Origin: Galaxea fascicularis
Lineage: Eukaryota; Cnidaria; Anthozoa; Scleractinia; Euphylliidae
NCBI GenBank assembly: GCA_948470475.1
Contig: OX419336.1
Span: forward strand, 10,805,395-10,869,394
Direction: 5' to 3'
Length of the DNA stretch: 64,000 bases
Part shown: piece after piece, positions 39,969-51,154 of the stretch
Position numbering within the stretch: position 1 is the first letter of the stretch
How the letters are laid out: every line of letters begins with the position of its first letter
Notes under the pieces: model-generated
Seen by the model: the letters and a program-made list of their open reading frames with translations, nothing else
What the model was told of the DNA's origin: nothing
The model's database searches: none
Translations under genes and position numbers: made by a program

Positions 39969-40079
39969 AAATGGCTGCTGGTACGTTAATCACATCAACG
40001 CGTTCAGCAGGACCAATTCAGGGCAGTCAGCAGGCGCGACTCCACGGAAATCGTCGAAGAAAAAAGTCACATATATGCG
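39969..40079 (+). CDS. Candidate first exon of an unidentified host gene
   Basis: CACAAAATGGCTG is a good Kozak context at 39969. 36 codons, basic at the end (NRRRKKSHICG), run to a GCG|GTGAGC donor near 40079. The upstream 150 bp are GC-richer than the surroundings. No partner exon was recognised downstream, so it may be spurious. Confidence 0.25.
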
Positions 40080-40529
40080 GTGAGCAATTTCCTTCGAACA
40101 CGACGCTTTCTAAGGATCGGTATACAGTGAGGAACCTCAGTTTTACTTTGCAAGTTAAATGTTCGGATTCTCAAGAACCATTGTTTCAGTGTTGGCTTAC
40201 GCAAGCCATATTTAATATAAATGGATGGTTATGAAACTCAACAAGTTTCTTTGTTTCCTGTTTTTGTCCGCTTTTTTGGCCTTGACCCTGCACAAAACAC
40301 GACAAAACACAATTTTTTCGGCAGGATTATCAATCAAAAGTTGCGACTAATTTATTGGCAACTAACTTGCGAACCGAAAACAAAAGATTGAACAGGGTCA
40401 CGATCGATTCAACATCTGTTGCGACTACACTGTTTTTGCTTTTGAAATTTCCATGGTTTCATAACCAGTCGCTTTAACTATGATATAAAGCACACTTAGT
40501 ATACGAAGGGCATAGCGTGGGTTTTCCGT

Positions 40530-40650
40530 TTAGGTACGTACAGAAAGGCAAAGTGAAAGGAGCGCCGAAGGCGCAAGCCTCTATGGGGGTGTAGGAGCAT
40601 GCTCCCCCAGAATTTTTTTTATTTTGGGGGCCTCGGAAGTACTATTTCCC
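40530..40650. repeat. Repeat with GGAGCATGCTCC palindrome
   Basis: AGGAGCGCCGAAGGCGCAAG followed by GGAGCATGCTCCCCCAGAA is a repeat type I associate with many invertebrate genomes. The palindromic GGAGCATGCTCC is exact. Confidence 0.4.
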
Positions 40651-42700
40651 ATATTTTCCAGGGGGAAGTCTCATACATCAAAGCATGAAAAACACGCTAA
40701 CTGTTCTGTATACCAGTGTATTATAAACTCATAAGTTCTGACCCGAAATGACTGCGCTTCACGCTACCGTCAAATCGGGTCAAGTCTTTGTATTGCGATT
40801 GGTGGATTTCGATCCATTTTATTTTTGCATTTTTATTTTTGTTACTGTGGTTGTTACGACTGGGTTTTGAAATCTCACATTAATATGAATAGTGCAATTC
40901 ACAAATTTTTCTTTTCGTAAAATAGCAGCAATACAATAACAAAAAAACTCTTTCATGTGTAAAAGTCGCTTTTTGCCAAAAAGTGTATGAATGAATAAAT
41001 GGATAAATAAGTCAAATAAATAAAATAATTCGTTTTTTTAGATTTTGGAGGTACGCACGTACATACGTGCGTATATGGTCACTACATGAGTAGCAAACAA
41101 ATATGCATTTACACTGACACACCAAATATAATTAATTATTATTCCTTTTTTTATTTTAGGTTTACGATGAGACTTTTCCAGAGATGCATAGACAGTGTTT
41201 CGGTAGCTTTCTCATCATTATGTAATTTTGGAGTGGAATTAAAGTTTCATTCTTAATTTATTGATGGATTTTTTGGTTCTGTTTGTATCCTGTATCGTCA
41301 TTAAGCTATTCTATTTAATACTTGTCTGTTGTAGGGTTTCATAAAAGATGCATTTATCTTCCAACTGTTCAAGTATACTGATCGATATGGCATGAAATAT
41401 GTCTTCACCATAAAGAGTGCCCTAAAAATATATGTGACCACCGTGAAGGCCCCCTGTTATTTCTTACCCATAATTACCCTCGACCCACGGGAGGGGGGGG
41501 GGGGGGGGAGGTGGAGATTGCATATTTAATGCCAACACAAATTTGTAACACGTCTATTTGGAACAAATTCAAATTCTGAAGATGGAATACATACCTGACC
41601 TCCACACCTGGCTATTAGAATTCTGGAAAATCTTGTACATTTATGTGTTAAAATGTATAAATTTCGGGCATGTTCTCAGCTATTTAACAGGAAAGAGTTC
41701 TGGCCATGTATGGAAAACACTCTAACATGCAGCTGTCTTTTCCAGTATCCCAAGCTTAGCCTGCACAGCTGCAGTGAGTTTATAGAAGAGAGAAGACATA
41801 ATCCAGCTACCCTTTTGACATTTCAAAATATGGCTTATAGGAACAACTACGATGCGACTCAATCTTCTACAATTTCCACACACAAATGCCCCAAAATTAG
41901 GTTGTTTAGTGTGCAGGACAACTGAGGGAACCATAAGATAAAGACAAAATGCTTTTTATTTTGATCACAGCTATATCTGTAGCTTTCAATCTGTAAATAA
42001 TCCCTGAGTCTCACATAGTACGCCTGGGCTGCCTGTGGTTAGCGTCTATGCTCTTATTCAAACAGCAATCAAGCCAACTTGGTTCCCAGGTTCCCCTTTT
42101 TTCCTTGATGCAATCTGGGTGTAAACTGCGTTTTCCTGGGAGACCATTTCACAACTTCCTGCTTGACGACTGACTGCAAGAAAGCAGCTTGTTTGGTAAG
42201 GAAAAGCTATTGCCTTTTCTTTCTTTTTTCAGGCGTTGGTAAAATCCCATGCATTTTCTATTGATAATAAAGAAGCCACGAGGTGGTGGACTTGTCGTTC
42301 CGCTTCTGTGGATTCACAGAATTAGCATTTTGTATATGATTCCGTTTAGCAAGTTTACGGCGCTTCTGGTTTGCAAAAGTGAACATTTCTAATCTGCTAA
42401 GTTGACCAAGGAGCATTTGATAGAAAGCCCCGTGTCGGGCCTCCCAAGCATTCGGGACCAAGAACTTAAATTGGCAGTACTGTCAACATCAGGTTTGAGT
42501 ATCATGCAGTCAATTGAAATTCAGTCAACAAGAAAGGAGACGCTTAAGGGCAAAAATATGTCTGCAAACAAAGACTTGATTTTGCGTAATCAATTTCTAA
42601 AGCATGTGCGACGAGCTGGTAAGAATCAGAGCTAAATGAAGAATCGAACGAGTCTGTCCATATAAGAATTCGGAATGGAGATGATTTAATTTTCTAGTGC
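40650..42700. other. Gene-free stretch with simple repeats
   Basis: It contains an inverted pair TACGCACGTA/TACGTGCGTA at about 41052-41073 and a long G-run near 41489-41509 likely to form G-quadruplex DNA. Short ORFs at 41.7, 42.3 and 42.5 kb have no recognisable features. Confidence 0.4.
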
Positions 42701-42707
42701 AACAGGT

Positions 42708-42880
42708 CATTTCCGATTACCTCAGGCCCCCTTTTCAAAGCGAGTGTTTGTGCTCATCCTTTCATTCAAATGAAAATGAAATTAATTTGCGTGTGAATGG
42801 AAAATTGATTTGCAAATGAAAGGATGGACACTAAGACTCGCTTTGAAAAAGAGGCCTGAGGTAATTCGGAAATGGCCTAT
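42708..42880. mobile_element. Fold-back MITE with AGGTCATTTCCGA ends
   Basis: The left arm AGGTCATTTCCGATTACC continues through CTCAGGC and TTCAAAGCGAGT to CATCCTTTCAT. The right arm is its reverse complement with few changes. Together about 65 bp pair on each side of a 40 bp loop. Confidence 0.7.
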
Positions 42881-44262
42881 TAATTACTTTCTGGGTTTTG
42901 AGCAAATTTTTCCGGCCTACTGCCGATGACCTCAAAGACCTCATGCAAGTCTGCATGTTTCAAATTAATCTAATTTGCTCAAAAGTGGTTTTATTATTTT
43001 TGTTTTCTTTTATTTCAATTTTATTTTCACTTAACTGCTTTCAGGTTTCAGCCCTTTTGAACAGCAGTCGGTAACATAACATACATACTTTATTCAAGAT
43101 GTAAATGAAAACACAAAGGTGTAATTAATTAAAATCAAATATTAAAAATACATCTTGAAAAGGAAGTCGAGAGGTTAGCCCTTTGTAAAACTCCATAAAA
43201 GCAACAAAATAAAACAAAATTATAAGTAAAAATGTAAGTAGATTAGTATGGTGGTTAGCTTACAAATCTATAGATCGACCAGCTCAGTTAGGTGGCACAT
43301 TTGTTATTTCTACATGTTTCTACACTACTTTCATGTTGCGTTCCGTTGTTCTTATGGCTGTTTTGTTTCGTATATAAATGTTATTGTATTTCAGCGGTTT
43401 TTTTTTTCTTTTCTGCTGCGTCATTGAATTGAATTATAGGCCCATTCGTCCTTGTTGCATCAACTCATCACGGCCACTTCAACGTTCGCCGAGTATAAAT
43501 GTTGTTTGCGCGTGAAAACGTCTAAATCGCGGTCCCAGTTACGATACACTCCCTCAACGAAGTATAAGTGCATATACTTGTGGTCTCTAATGGTAACTTC
43601 TTCTTAGTGTTCAAATCGTCGTTCCGTCAACAAATGAACATAATCAAACCTGCACTCAAAAGACCTAGAAACCACATCAGACAATGCTGGGCATTTAACT
43701 AAAGTTCTCTTTTCATAGCCAGATTATGCGGGAGTGCTGAAACATGTGAGAAGAAGAAAAAAATAAAAGGAACTTTTTTTGCAAGTGAAGTCAGTGAACA
43801 TGTCAAACATATTGGTACTCCGCTTCTTGTTGGGCTAATATACAAGTTTAGCTACAATTTCCCTCTATTCTTCTATAACTGGTCTTATATTTTGTTCTCA
43901 GGTAATAAAACTAGGCTTTTTAGCCAATCAGGGCGCAGCAGCTGTCCTAACAAGGAGCGTCCCGTTCAAGAATGTCTGAGAATATTGATATCAAACTCTT
44001 TTCTTAACTCTTTACATCTTCCTAAAAGATATCCATTCACAAGCAAAATATTTTCAGATCATATTATCCATAGAATATATTATTATTTGTAGCGTCCTTC
44101 GCAGTCCTTATCGTTTCTGACAAATCCTCGCCCGCAACGGCTAAGCGTACTTAGATGGCAGAAAATATTAGCCCCTTTATGATTTCACATCCCTGGATAT
44201 AGACTATGTACGTCCTTTTTAAATTGCATAATTTTCAGGGATCACTGAGTCTCAAGCAATCC
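42880..44262. other. Gene-free stretch with LINE 3'-end remnant
   Basis: CATACATACTTTATTCAAGATG near 43085 resembles the inverted 3' end of a LINE. The region before 44263 contains an acceptor-like TTTTCAG at 44233-44239, possibly the splice site ahead of the small CxxC gene. Confidence 0.4.
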
Positions 44263-44694
44263 ATGGGAAACCTTCTGTCAAATCATCCCTTCAAAAATCA
44301 TTGGTCAGCAATAGACCGTGGTGAAAAAGTGTTAGATTGCTATATGTGTGGTACAGCCGTCGACGGCATGGAGTGGGTTGCGGATGTATTTAACGACCGT
44401 CCAGAAAAGACGTATATCTTTTACAGCTTTTCCAAGGAATCCAGCAGCATAACCGTCGGCAGGGAAGCTAGTCTCGGAGGTTTGACGAGTAGTGTGAGTC
44501 GAACAATCCAAGAAGGAACGCCCATGATCAAAATGCTTCGTCGTCCAGGTGAAAAACACATGTGTGTTTCCTGCTTCGAGAAATGCCACCAGAAAGTCTT
44601 CAAGAGCGTCGCCCTCTCATTGAAGGGAAAAGCGGCTTTGGTCAATTCTGATTATACGTTAAACCGTGCCTCTTACGGAAGCGGGAAAAAATAA
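44263..44694 (+). CDS. Small CxxC protein with N-myristoylation-like start (copy 2)
   Basis: 143 residues from the ATG at 44263. The track of the frame extends upstream, but the ATG is chosen because copy 3 starts at the matching place and because MGNLLS fits the N-myristoylation pattern (Gly2, Ser6). CYMC at 26-29 and CVSCFEKCH at 101-109 give four or five possible zinc ligands. Between them, WVADVFN and KTYIFYSFSKES are well kept. The C-terminus YTLNRASYGSGKK is nearly invariant in all copies. It is probably a membrane-attached zinc-binding protein. I recognise no family, and the function is unknown. An acceptor-like TTTTCAG 24 bp upstream suggests a 5' non-coding exon. Confidence 0.7.
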   Translation: MGNLLSNHPFKNHWSAIDRGEKVLDCYMCGTAVDGMEWVADVFNDRPEKTYIFYSFSKESSSITVGREASLGGLTSSVSRTIQEGTPMIKMLRRPGEKHMCVSCFEKCHQKVFKSVALSLKGKAALVNSDYTLNRASYGSGKK

Positions 44695-45260
44695 ATGCAA
44701 TGAACACTTCCTTGCAATGAGCAAAAACACTAGGAAATGGTCCCCAATTGCTCGTTCCGGAATTCAAATAGAGACTGGGGACGAGTTTTTCAATTTTCAT
44801 ATAATTAAAAATCGAGACTGAACCATCACAACAAAAGTCACATCAAAATTATTCAGTTTACCAAGCTTATGGTTTCCTTAGTTTTACTTGTGTGTTGAGT
44901 GACCTGGCCTTTGAATAGAAGCGAGGTTGTCTTGATACAAACTTCACTGCTTTTCTCGTGTAAATCAAGCTGTTGTTACGCTAACAAGTACGCATTTACA
45001 CGAGAAAGACAGAGAGGTTGTTATCAAAACAAGGCACCCCCAGCTTCCCCAGTCTTCTTCTCAAAGTCCTGGCACACTCAACTACTTAAACAATGTGTAA
45101 AGCATCGCCCAGGCCTATATATTTAACTTCCGGAACGAGCAATTGATTGAATTTGCCGCTGCAGTGTAATTTTCTATATTAATAAGTATGTACGCTTTGT
45201 AATACCTCCAACACAACATTCTAATCTGTAAAGTTGGCCTGTAACCTGGCTTCCTGTCAC
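44695..45260. repeat. 3' flank of the small CxxC gene, shared by all copies
   Basis: It matches 15810-16500 and 62345-62720. Copies 2 and 3 are closest to each other. Confidence 0.6.
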
Positions 45261-45609
45261 TTTTAGCTTCTTAATTAGCTTTTTCAGTGACAGTGCCCTT
45301 CCTATTCTTGTAAAAAATGTAAGCAATACGGGGTACAAATAAAGTGTTGTTGTCATTCCCGTCGGCATAACTTTTCGTTTTGCTAAAATCATTTTGACTG
45401 AAGTCATACACAGCTGAGCAAAACGTCCTACCTTTTGTCCAGTGTACCACATTTTTCCACATTTTTCCTTTGTGAATTTGATAAACGAAGTCTTTTGGAA
45501 CACTCAATAAAATGATCTGCAGTCGACATTAGTCGATCAACCTCAGATTGGGTGTACTGAACAAGGATGGTTCTCAAAGGCTTGGTTAGCGATGATGTCT
45601 TTCGCCATC

Positions 45610-46404
45610 GCCCTTTTTAAATTTACTTCTGATACGATTTTAAGCGATAATACATCATTCTTTCGAAAATTCGATTGAAAATTGAGAGTAACGATATGCC
45701 TCTATAGTTGGAAGGGTCAGACTCATCATTACTTTTACATAGTGGGATAACTTAAGCAAGTTTTAATTTAGATGGATATGTTGAATCGATCTATTGGAAG
45801 GCCAACTCTTGAAGGATTAATCTTGCTGATCTCCCTCCGTAGTGCCATAACGCGCTCAAGAGCAAAGCGTCGTGTGAACTTGCATACTATCGGCTTAGGT
45901 CGACCATCAGACGCGTTACTATGGGAAATTCGATGGGCAATATCAATATTTGTAAAGCTGTACTTCGGTTCCCATTGTGCTAAAAATTTGCAGACAGAGC
46001 TGTGATGTTTCCGCCGCACTTTCGCGGGGTTTAAGTTCTGGAACACCAACGAGTTTAACGCTGTAGGAATAGCTTTACTCGTGTAATTGATCGATCGAAG
46101 CTGAAATATTCTCAACACTCGAGGACAGGGTATTTAAAGCGCTCCCAATTGCACCCATCTTTACCTCGGCATATTTATAAAATTCGTCATGACTTTCACT
46201 CAGCGATGCAGATGAAGGATCACCGCCTGTCGCTTCTCCTAAACTGTCATGGCTGCCACCGCGTTTCGTATTCACTTCGTCTCGTAGAAGCTGTAGTTCG
46301 GCGTATATCTGTTGTAGTTTTCCTTTCAACTTGTCATTCTCTGCTTTTATGGACTGAACTGTTTCCTTTACCATTTTGCTAATTTTCAATGATTTTGGTC
46401 TCAA
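45610..46404 (-). pseudogene. LINE remnant: ORF1 and start of RT, internally deleted
   Basis: ORF1 starts at 46404 with a coiled coil (VKETVQSIKAENDKLKGKLQ, residues 12-31) and shifts frame near 46100. It continues with NIDIAHRISHSN and KPIVCKFTRRFALERVMALR, the conserved C-terminal part of ORF1 in cnidarian-type LINEs. Immediately downstream on the minus strand, at about 45755-45620, is DPSNYRGISLLSIFNRIFE, the entry of the reverse transcriptase. The endonuclease is missing between them, so a large internal deletion has occurred. Confidence 0.7.
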
Positions 46405-46779
46405 AATTTGTTAGAAGTTCAAAAACCACAAGAATTGCGTCCGCACTCTACACACACATGCATAGATTTCCCTCCGTCAGGTAGCTGCAGCTGGTCAGCA
46501 AGTTTAAAAAATAAATAAAGATAAATAGTTTTATTTACCCTCATCAGTATTCAGTTACAGCACACAAATGCTGGTGGAGCCGAGCAAATACATGAAACAA
46601 ATCCTGAATTCAAATAAACATAACATGATTAAGCTTATAAATGTTTTCCCTGTAGAAACGAACTCGGCCTTGCAATTCGTCATTTGCTTTTTCGTTTAAA
46701 TCGAACTTTCGCTGTTCCAGTACGGAAACTCTCAATTTGTTGACTCATGAGCATCGTATAAAAGTAAAACTTCTTGTTC

Positions 46780-47480
46780 TTTTATAGTACATACATACAT
46801 ATTTTATTACCACTTCCCTAACGAGGATTTTCAGAGGCAATACTGAAAGTTAAGGTAAAAAATTAATTATACAATTAAGCTAAAATTATATATCAAACCT
46901 AAAATAGAGCAATGACATTAAATAGCAGAAGTGCTAAATTTACTTAAGAGACGAGACCTAAGGCGGCGTTTAAACACATTAACCGATTCACAGAGATTAA
47001 GATCGTTAGATAAGGAATTCCATAGAGTGACTGCTCTATAGAAAAAAAGTCCTTTGGCCACTCAGTGCTGTTCTAAAGCGAGGTATGTTCAGCATTTGAG
47101 AACTTCTCGTTCTGCGACATCATCTCGTCTAATGAATTGTGTGGCAAAATTCTGGACTGTCTGTAACATTTTTAGATTTGTTTGAGAAGTGTTACTCCAA
47201 ACGCATGAGCAATAAAATAGTTTACTGAAAACAAGTGAGTTTATAATAATGATTAAGGACTGTTCGTCAAAAGATTACTTAACTCTATTGATCTGAGCTA
47301 AACGTGACATGCACGATGAAACTGTTTCCGCCTATAACATGATTACCAAAGGTTAAGTTTGGATCCATAATTACACTGAGGTCTTTAGCGGTTGTGCAGG
47401 TACAAGATCCTTCCTGAAAAGGGACAGATTAAAATCATCATTCACTTTTGCAATGTTTTGTCTACTTCCAAATATCACTG
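46780..47480 (-). pseudogene. LINE ORF2 3' part and tail
   Basis: On the minus strand, segments in shifting frames read LVFSKLFYCSCVWSNTS, LQTVQNFATQFI and FFYRAVTLWNSLSNDL then VNVFKRRLRSRLL, the C-terminal region of ORF2. It ends with a TATGTATGTA tail at about 46805-46790. Confidence 0.65.
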
Positions 47481-47832
47481 ATTAATTTCGTCTTCTCTTA
47501 TAAAGCTGTTTCGATAAACATAATGTAATACAAGCTCTCGTTTCTCTGAAGTTAGTCATTTTTGTTTGCCGAACAACTCGCCTTGTGAAACGATAAAAAC
47601 AAACTTAAGAAACGGCGGGAAAATTGGTCGCGCACTCACAAGCGTTGTCGTCTTTACTGAGAATCAGTCGTAAATTCAAATTTCTACAGGACGACCGTAC
47701 GCGGGCCTATGATGTGACACATCGGCGCCATTGTGCGAACGTAGTCGATTCGTAAGCTCCTTAATATTATACATAATTCAGCATCATACGACTCAAACTG
47801 CCCCACTAGCCAAACCAGACTCATGACAGCAA
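47480..47832. other. Gene-free stretch before GPCR copy 5
   Basis: No supported gene. Homology between this GPCR copy and the one at 5622 stops at the stop codon, so this sequence is unrelated to 5372-5621. Confidence 0.45.
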
Positions 47833-48756
47833 CTATATAAATGCGCCAGGGAAAGCAGAATTACACGGGAAAATATTTTGCAGTACATTGATAACTGCGT
47901 GTCTAATGTGCTTCATCCTCCAGCAATAAATCAACGGATTTAGAGATGAATTAAGTAGTATCATTGTCCAAAAGTAATGCTCTAGATGTTTAGTCGTTGT
48001 GTTAGGTCCGGAGATAACGACAATAATTTCTCGGCACATACGTGGCAAATAACCCAACAGAAAAACTAGATAAACGTAGAATGTACCAACTGCCACCTTT
48101 ACATGCTTTGCGAAATGCGGCGAGGCCCTTTCTCCATTTTGTTCGTTTTGTTGAACTTGCAAGGATTGAATTTGCTTTCTGTGGCGTCGAACAGTTAAGT
48201 ACATCTTGCAATACAGTACCGCGATGATTGTAAGACAGGCGATATCAATGATGACATAGGCTTTTAGTTTTTCAGTTTCAACTGAGATCCACACTTGAAA
48301 TGATGAAAGAAATGAACTACACACCATCATTGTTACCACAAAAACAACTACTCGCTTGTGAGTGACAAGTTCTTGGTATCTGAGGTGAAGATGAATGGCC
48401 AAGAATCTGTCCGCTGTAAGCGCCATCACACCAAAGAACGATGCATAACATAAGAAATTCATGATAATAAAAAACGGGACAATGTTTTTAAAAACAGTAT
48501 CGTTGGTGTTGTTATCAGTGTTGTGGTTCAAATCCAGGGCAAGAATCGTGATGTAGAAAGCATGAAGCAGTAATCCAACAGAAAGATCAGAAACAGCCAG
48601 GTTGAGTAGTAATGTTTTTAAAGGCTTGGCTAGCGATGGAGTTTTTCGTATTGCGTGGATTGTAACACTGTTAAACATGATGGCGGTAAAACATAAGCAA
48701 ATGTTGAATACAATGTTGGCAGTGTACGTGAAACCAAACTCTTCGGCCTCATCCAT
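47833..48756 (-). CDS. Rhodopsin-family GPCR, intronless (close copy of copy 1)
   Basis: 307 residues, the same length as the gene at 5622-6545 and identical except for about a dozen residues (for example an acidic Glu in place of Lys3, Phe for Ser9, and Ala for Pro in the helix-2 HPFY). All receptor landmarks are kept: LNLAVSDLSVGLLLH, ADRFLAIHLHLRY, GYLPRMC (Gly replaces the Cys of CYLP) and NSSLNPLIYCW. The frame is clean. 5' similarity with copy 1 extends about 250 bp upstream of the ATG; 3' similarity ends at the stop. A recent duplication over 42 kb, or gene conversion, would explain this. Confidence 0.9.
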   Translation of the reverse strand: MDEAEEFGFTYTANIVFNICLCFTAIMFNSVTIHAIRKTPSLAKPLKTLLLNLAVSDLSVGLLLHAFYITILALDLNHNTDNNTNDTVFKNIVPFFIIMNFLCYASFFGVMALTADRFLAIHLHLRYQELVTHKRVVVFVVTMMVCSSFLSSFQVWISVETEKLKAYVIIDIACLTIIAVLYCKMYLTVRRHRKQIQSLQVQQNEQNGERASPHFAKHVKVAVGTFYVYLVFLLGYLPRMCREIIVVISGPNTTTKHLEHYFWTMILLNSSLNPLIYCWRMKHIRHAVINVLQNIFPCNSAFPGAFI

Positions 48757-48829
48757 TGCAAAGAACGTTCGAACGGAGTACTAGTTGTTTAGATTTCCTG
48801 ACGAGTTACAGTTGATGTAGGCGCTACTG

Positions 48830-49130
48830 ATATCGGAAAAGCGATATTTAAAGCCACTCAAAATACAGTTCACCTGTCCCCGCATCGAGGTTTTCAAAGC
48901 CAAGCCGAGTTGGCTAAGAATCCTTGGGCAGGTTGTTTTCTCTATGTACCATTTATCTACAGTTTCAACTCAGTTGAAAGCAATGCGACAAAAAATCGCA
49001 GTTTTCCCAGTGTATTATAGAAGTTGTGGACGTCATCAACAACTGTAGAATTAAAGAGATAAATATTCCTTTATGTGATGCTGCCGCGCAATTAGTTCGC
49101 AGGTGCTTTATCTATCATGTGAAAACGGAG
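48830..49130. promoter_or_regulatory. GPCR upstream flank with conserved block
   Basis: CACTCAAAATACAGTTCACC at about 48857 and GATGCTGCCGCGCAATTAG at 49077 match the flanks of the other copies. Between them a piece has been lost. Confidence 0.4.
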
Positions 49131-49148
49131 TTTCCAAAGTGGACATTT

Positions 49149-49491
49149 CGGTTGTTTACCATTTACCTGAGAAAACCGGTTGGTTGACGGTTTGTACAAA
49201 TGGTAAGCAAAAATTCCCAATGAAAAATTCCGTTCAGGATTGGCGTGTACCATTTGCACAACCCCTATTAAATAACACGTGACACGCATCAAAATTGGAG
49301 CAGGGATTGGAACTGGTGAAAATCGCAAATGGTAAACACATTTTCCGTTCGGAAATTCCGGTTGGAAATTTTGGACTACCTTTCAAGAAATCCCGTTTTC
49401 CCGTGGAAATTTCCGTTCGGGAAGAAAAAAATAGTCTTCCCATTTACATTCCATCCGAAATTTCCGGATTTTGGGGTAAATGGTAAACAAC
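49149..49491. mobile_element. MITE with GGTTGTTTACCATTTACC ends
   Basis: GGTTGTTTACCATTTACC at 49149 is matched by GGTAAATGGTAAACAACC at 49474-49491. The interior has repeated AAATTCCGTTCGG and ACCATTTGC/GCAAATGGT motifs in both orientations. TTC lies on both sides, a possible 3-bp target duplication. Confidence 0.6.
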
Positions 49492-50446
49492 CTTCATGTA
49501 CATGTCTGCATAGGTTACTTGGGAGAAAACAAATCGAAGATCAAAGATCATCCGCAAACTTTAAAACCAAAAATTGCGATGAAGCCAGGAAATCTTTTTG
49601 AAAACGACATCGTCTTTCGGGCTGCTGCTGCTTCAGTAAAATTGTAAATTAAAATTAAAATTCAAAGGACCTGTAAGGTCGTTATATATAAGAAACTGGA
49701 AACTGAGGATCTTCGATGTTCGCTGCAGCTGTTGAGTTCAAACTTTATGAAACTTTCAAAATTTAGTTTATTGATTCACGCCCTCGCTTTTTTCTTCATA
49801 AGGTTTTTCACCTGGGAATTTCTTATTTAGGTCCGAAACGGAATTTAATTTGGAAGAAAGTAGATCGATCGTGCGGATGCAAAATGTCTATTCATTTAAA
49901 CTGAACACATTAATTGCGATCTTTAAAAACAACACAACGTTTTTTAAAAACATGTTTCGACAGAGTCTTAGCATTCTAGATCACGCTTCAACCACATTCC
50001 AGCTTAAGATAAAACAAGCTATTCATATTCAGTGGGAGAAGCCTACACTAAATCATCAACTTTACTTTTAACCAGAGAACGTCTTTTTAACTTCACAATT
50101 ATGCCCCCTGGTTACTCATCGATTTTTAAACTTTAAAATGTTGTTTCTTGTTTTCAATGGTCAGGCTAGTGGCCCTTTAAACGCTTTTTTTAATTTGTTT
50201 TGCGGCTAGCCATTCAACTTTGCTCAATTTGGATTACACAGCTGGAGTTCAACTTCCGGTCACTGACTTTTGTGGCAATGACAATAATTGCCCTTCCAAA
50301 ACAAGACGAAATAGTTTTCCAGTGATATTATTGACGCCAGTTTAAATACACCGATACTCGAATCTCTGAAAAGAGAGACGCTAACCTTTACAAAAAGATA
50401 GTTTGATGAAGATACGAGGCTCGAAGTCCCCTCAACTCGGGTATTA
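49492..50446. other. Gene-free stretch
   Basis: No supported gene. It contains decayed GPCR-flank repeats (GGACCTGTAAGGTCGTTATA-like, also at 18955 and 25250). Confidence 0.4.
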
Positions 50447-50695
50447 GGGAGTTAAAGCAACGAGGATGGCAACGGCAACGAGAACACCACAAAACAATAG
50501 GCTTAATGAGCAAAAACAACCGCTCTGCACATGCGATTTACATTTTGGTACATTTCTTTGCCGTCCTCTGCAAAATAGCAACGTGAAATGACCAAATTTT
50601 AGGTTTTCCCGAGAACGTGAGCGTATAATCTTCTTTCTTTTTCTTTGCTTTTATACCGTCCACAGTAATTTAGACTCTGGACAGCTCGCCAGTAT

Positions 50696-50931
50696 TGTAG
50701 CCGCTGGGACCCCTGTTTTTTTTGTTTTCGCGCCCTTTGGGGTCACGTGACTCTATCGCTAGCCTCGAGTTTTTGTTGATGGCGATTCACTCTGAGTTAC
50801 GAAGCATCTTTGCGAGTGTTTTTCGTCATTCGTCGTTGTTGTAGGGCGCATTTCCCTTTTTGTTGATTTGTCAAGTGGAAGTAGCGCAATAAACACAAAG
50901 GCTTCGTCAACCAAGTGAGTTGTTCCTTACG
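50696..50931 (+). repeat. 5' LTR of BEL/Pao
   Basis: Contains GGGGTCACGTGACTCTATCG and CGCAATAAACACAAAGG with a poly(A) signal. GGTAACTCAGAT follows as the likely primer-binding region. Confidence 0.8.
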
Positions 50932-51154
50932 GTAACTCAGATTCGTCAGCGTCTTGGATTGGATGTGCAAGTTGTTTTGGATTTGATTGTGGGAGTATTT
51001 ATTGTTGGACGTCACCAACTCGTCAAAATTTAGTTTAAGTATCGTTTCTTCACGTCGTTTGATGTCATTTGCTGGTGGGGAATGTGATATTCTTGCTTTG
51101 GGAGGACAAATGTACAATTGTTGAAGCTACGCGTATGGTATTTATCGAAGCGAA

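Noticed and set aside
45768..46005. Plus-strand ORF of 77 codons as an independent gene
   Set aside because: It is antisense to the LINE ORF1 remnant on the minus strand.
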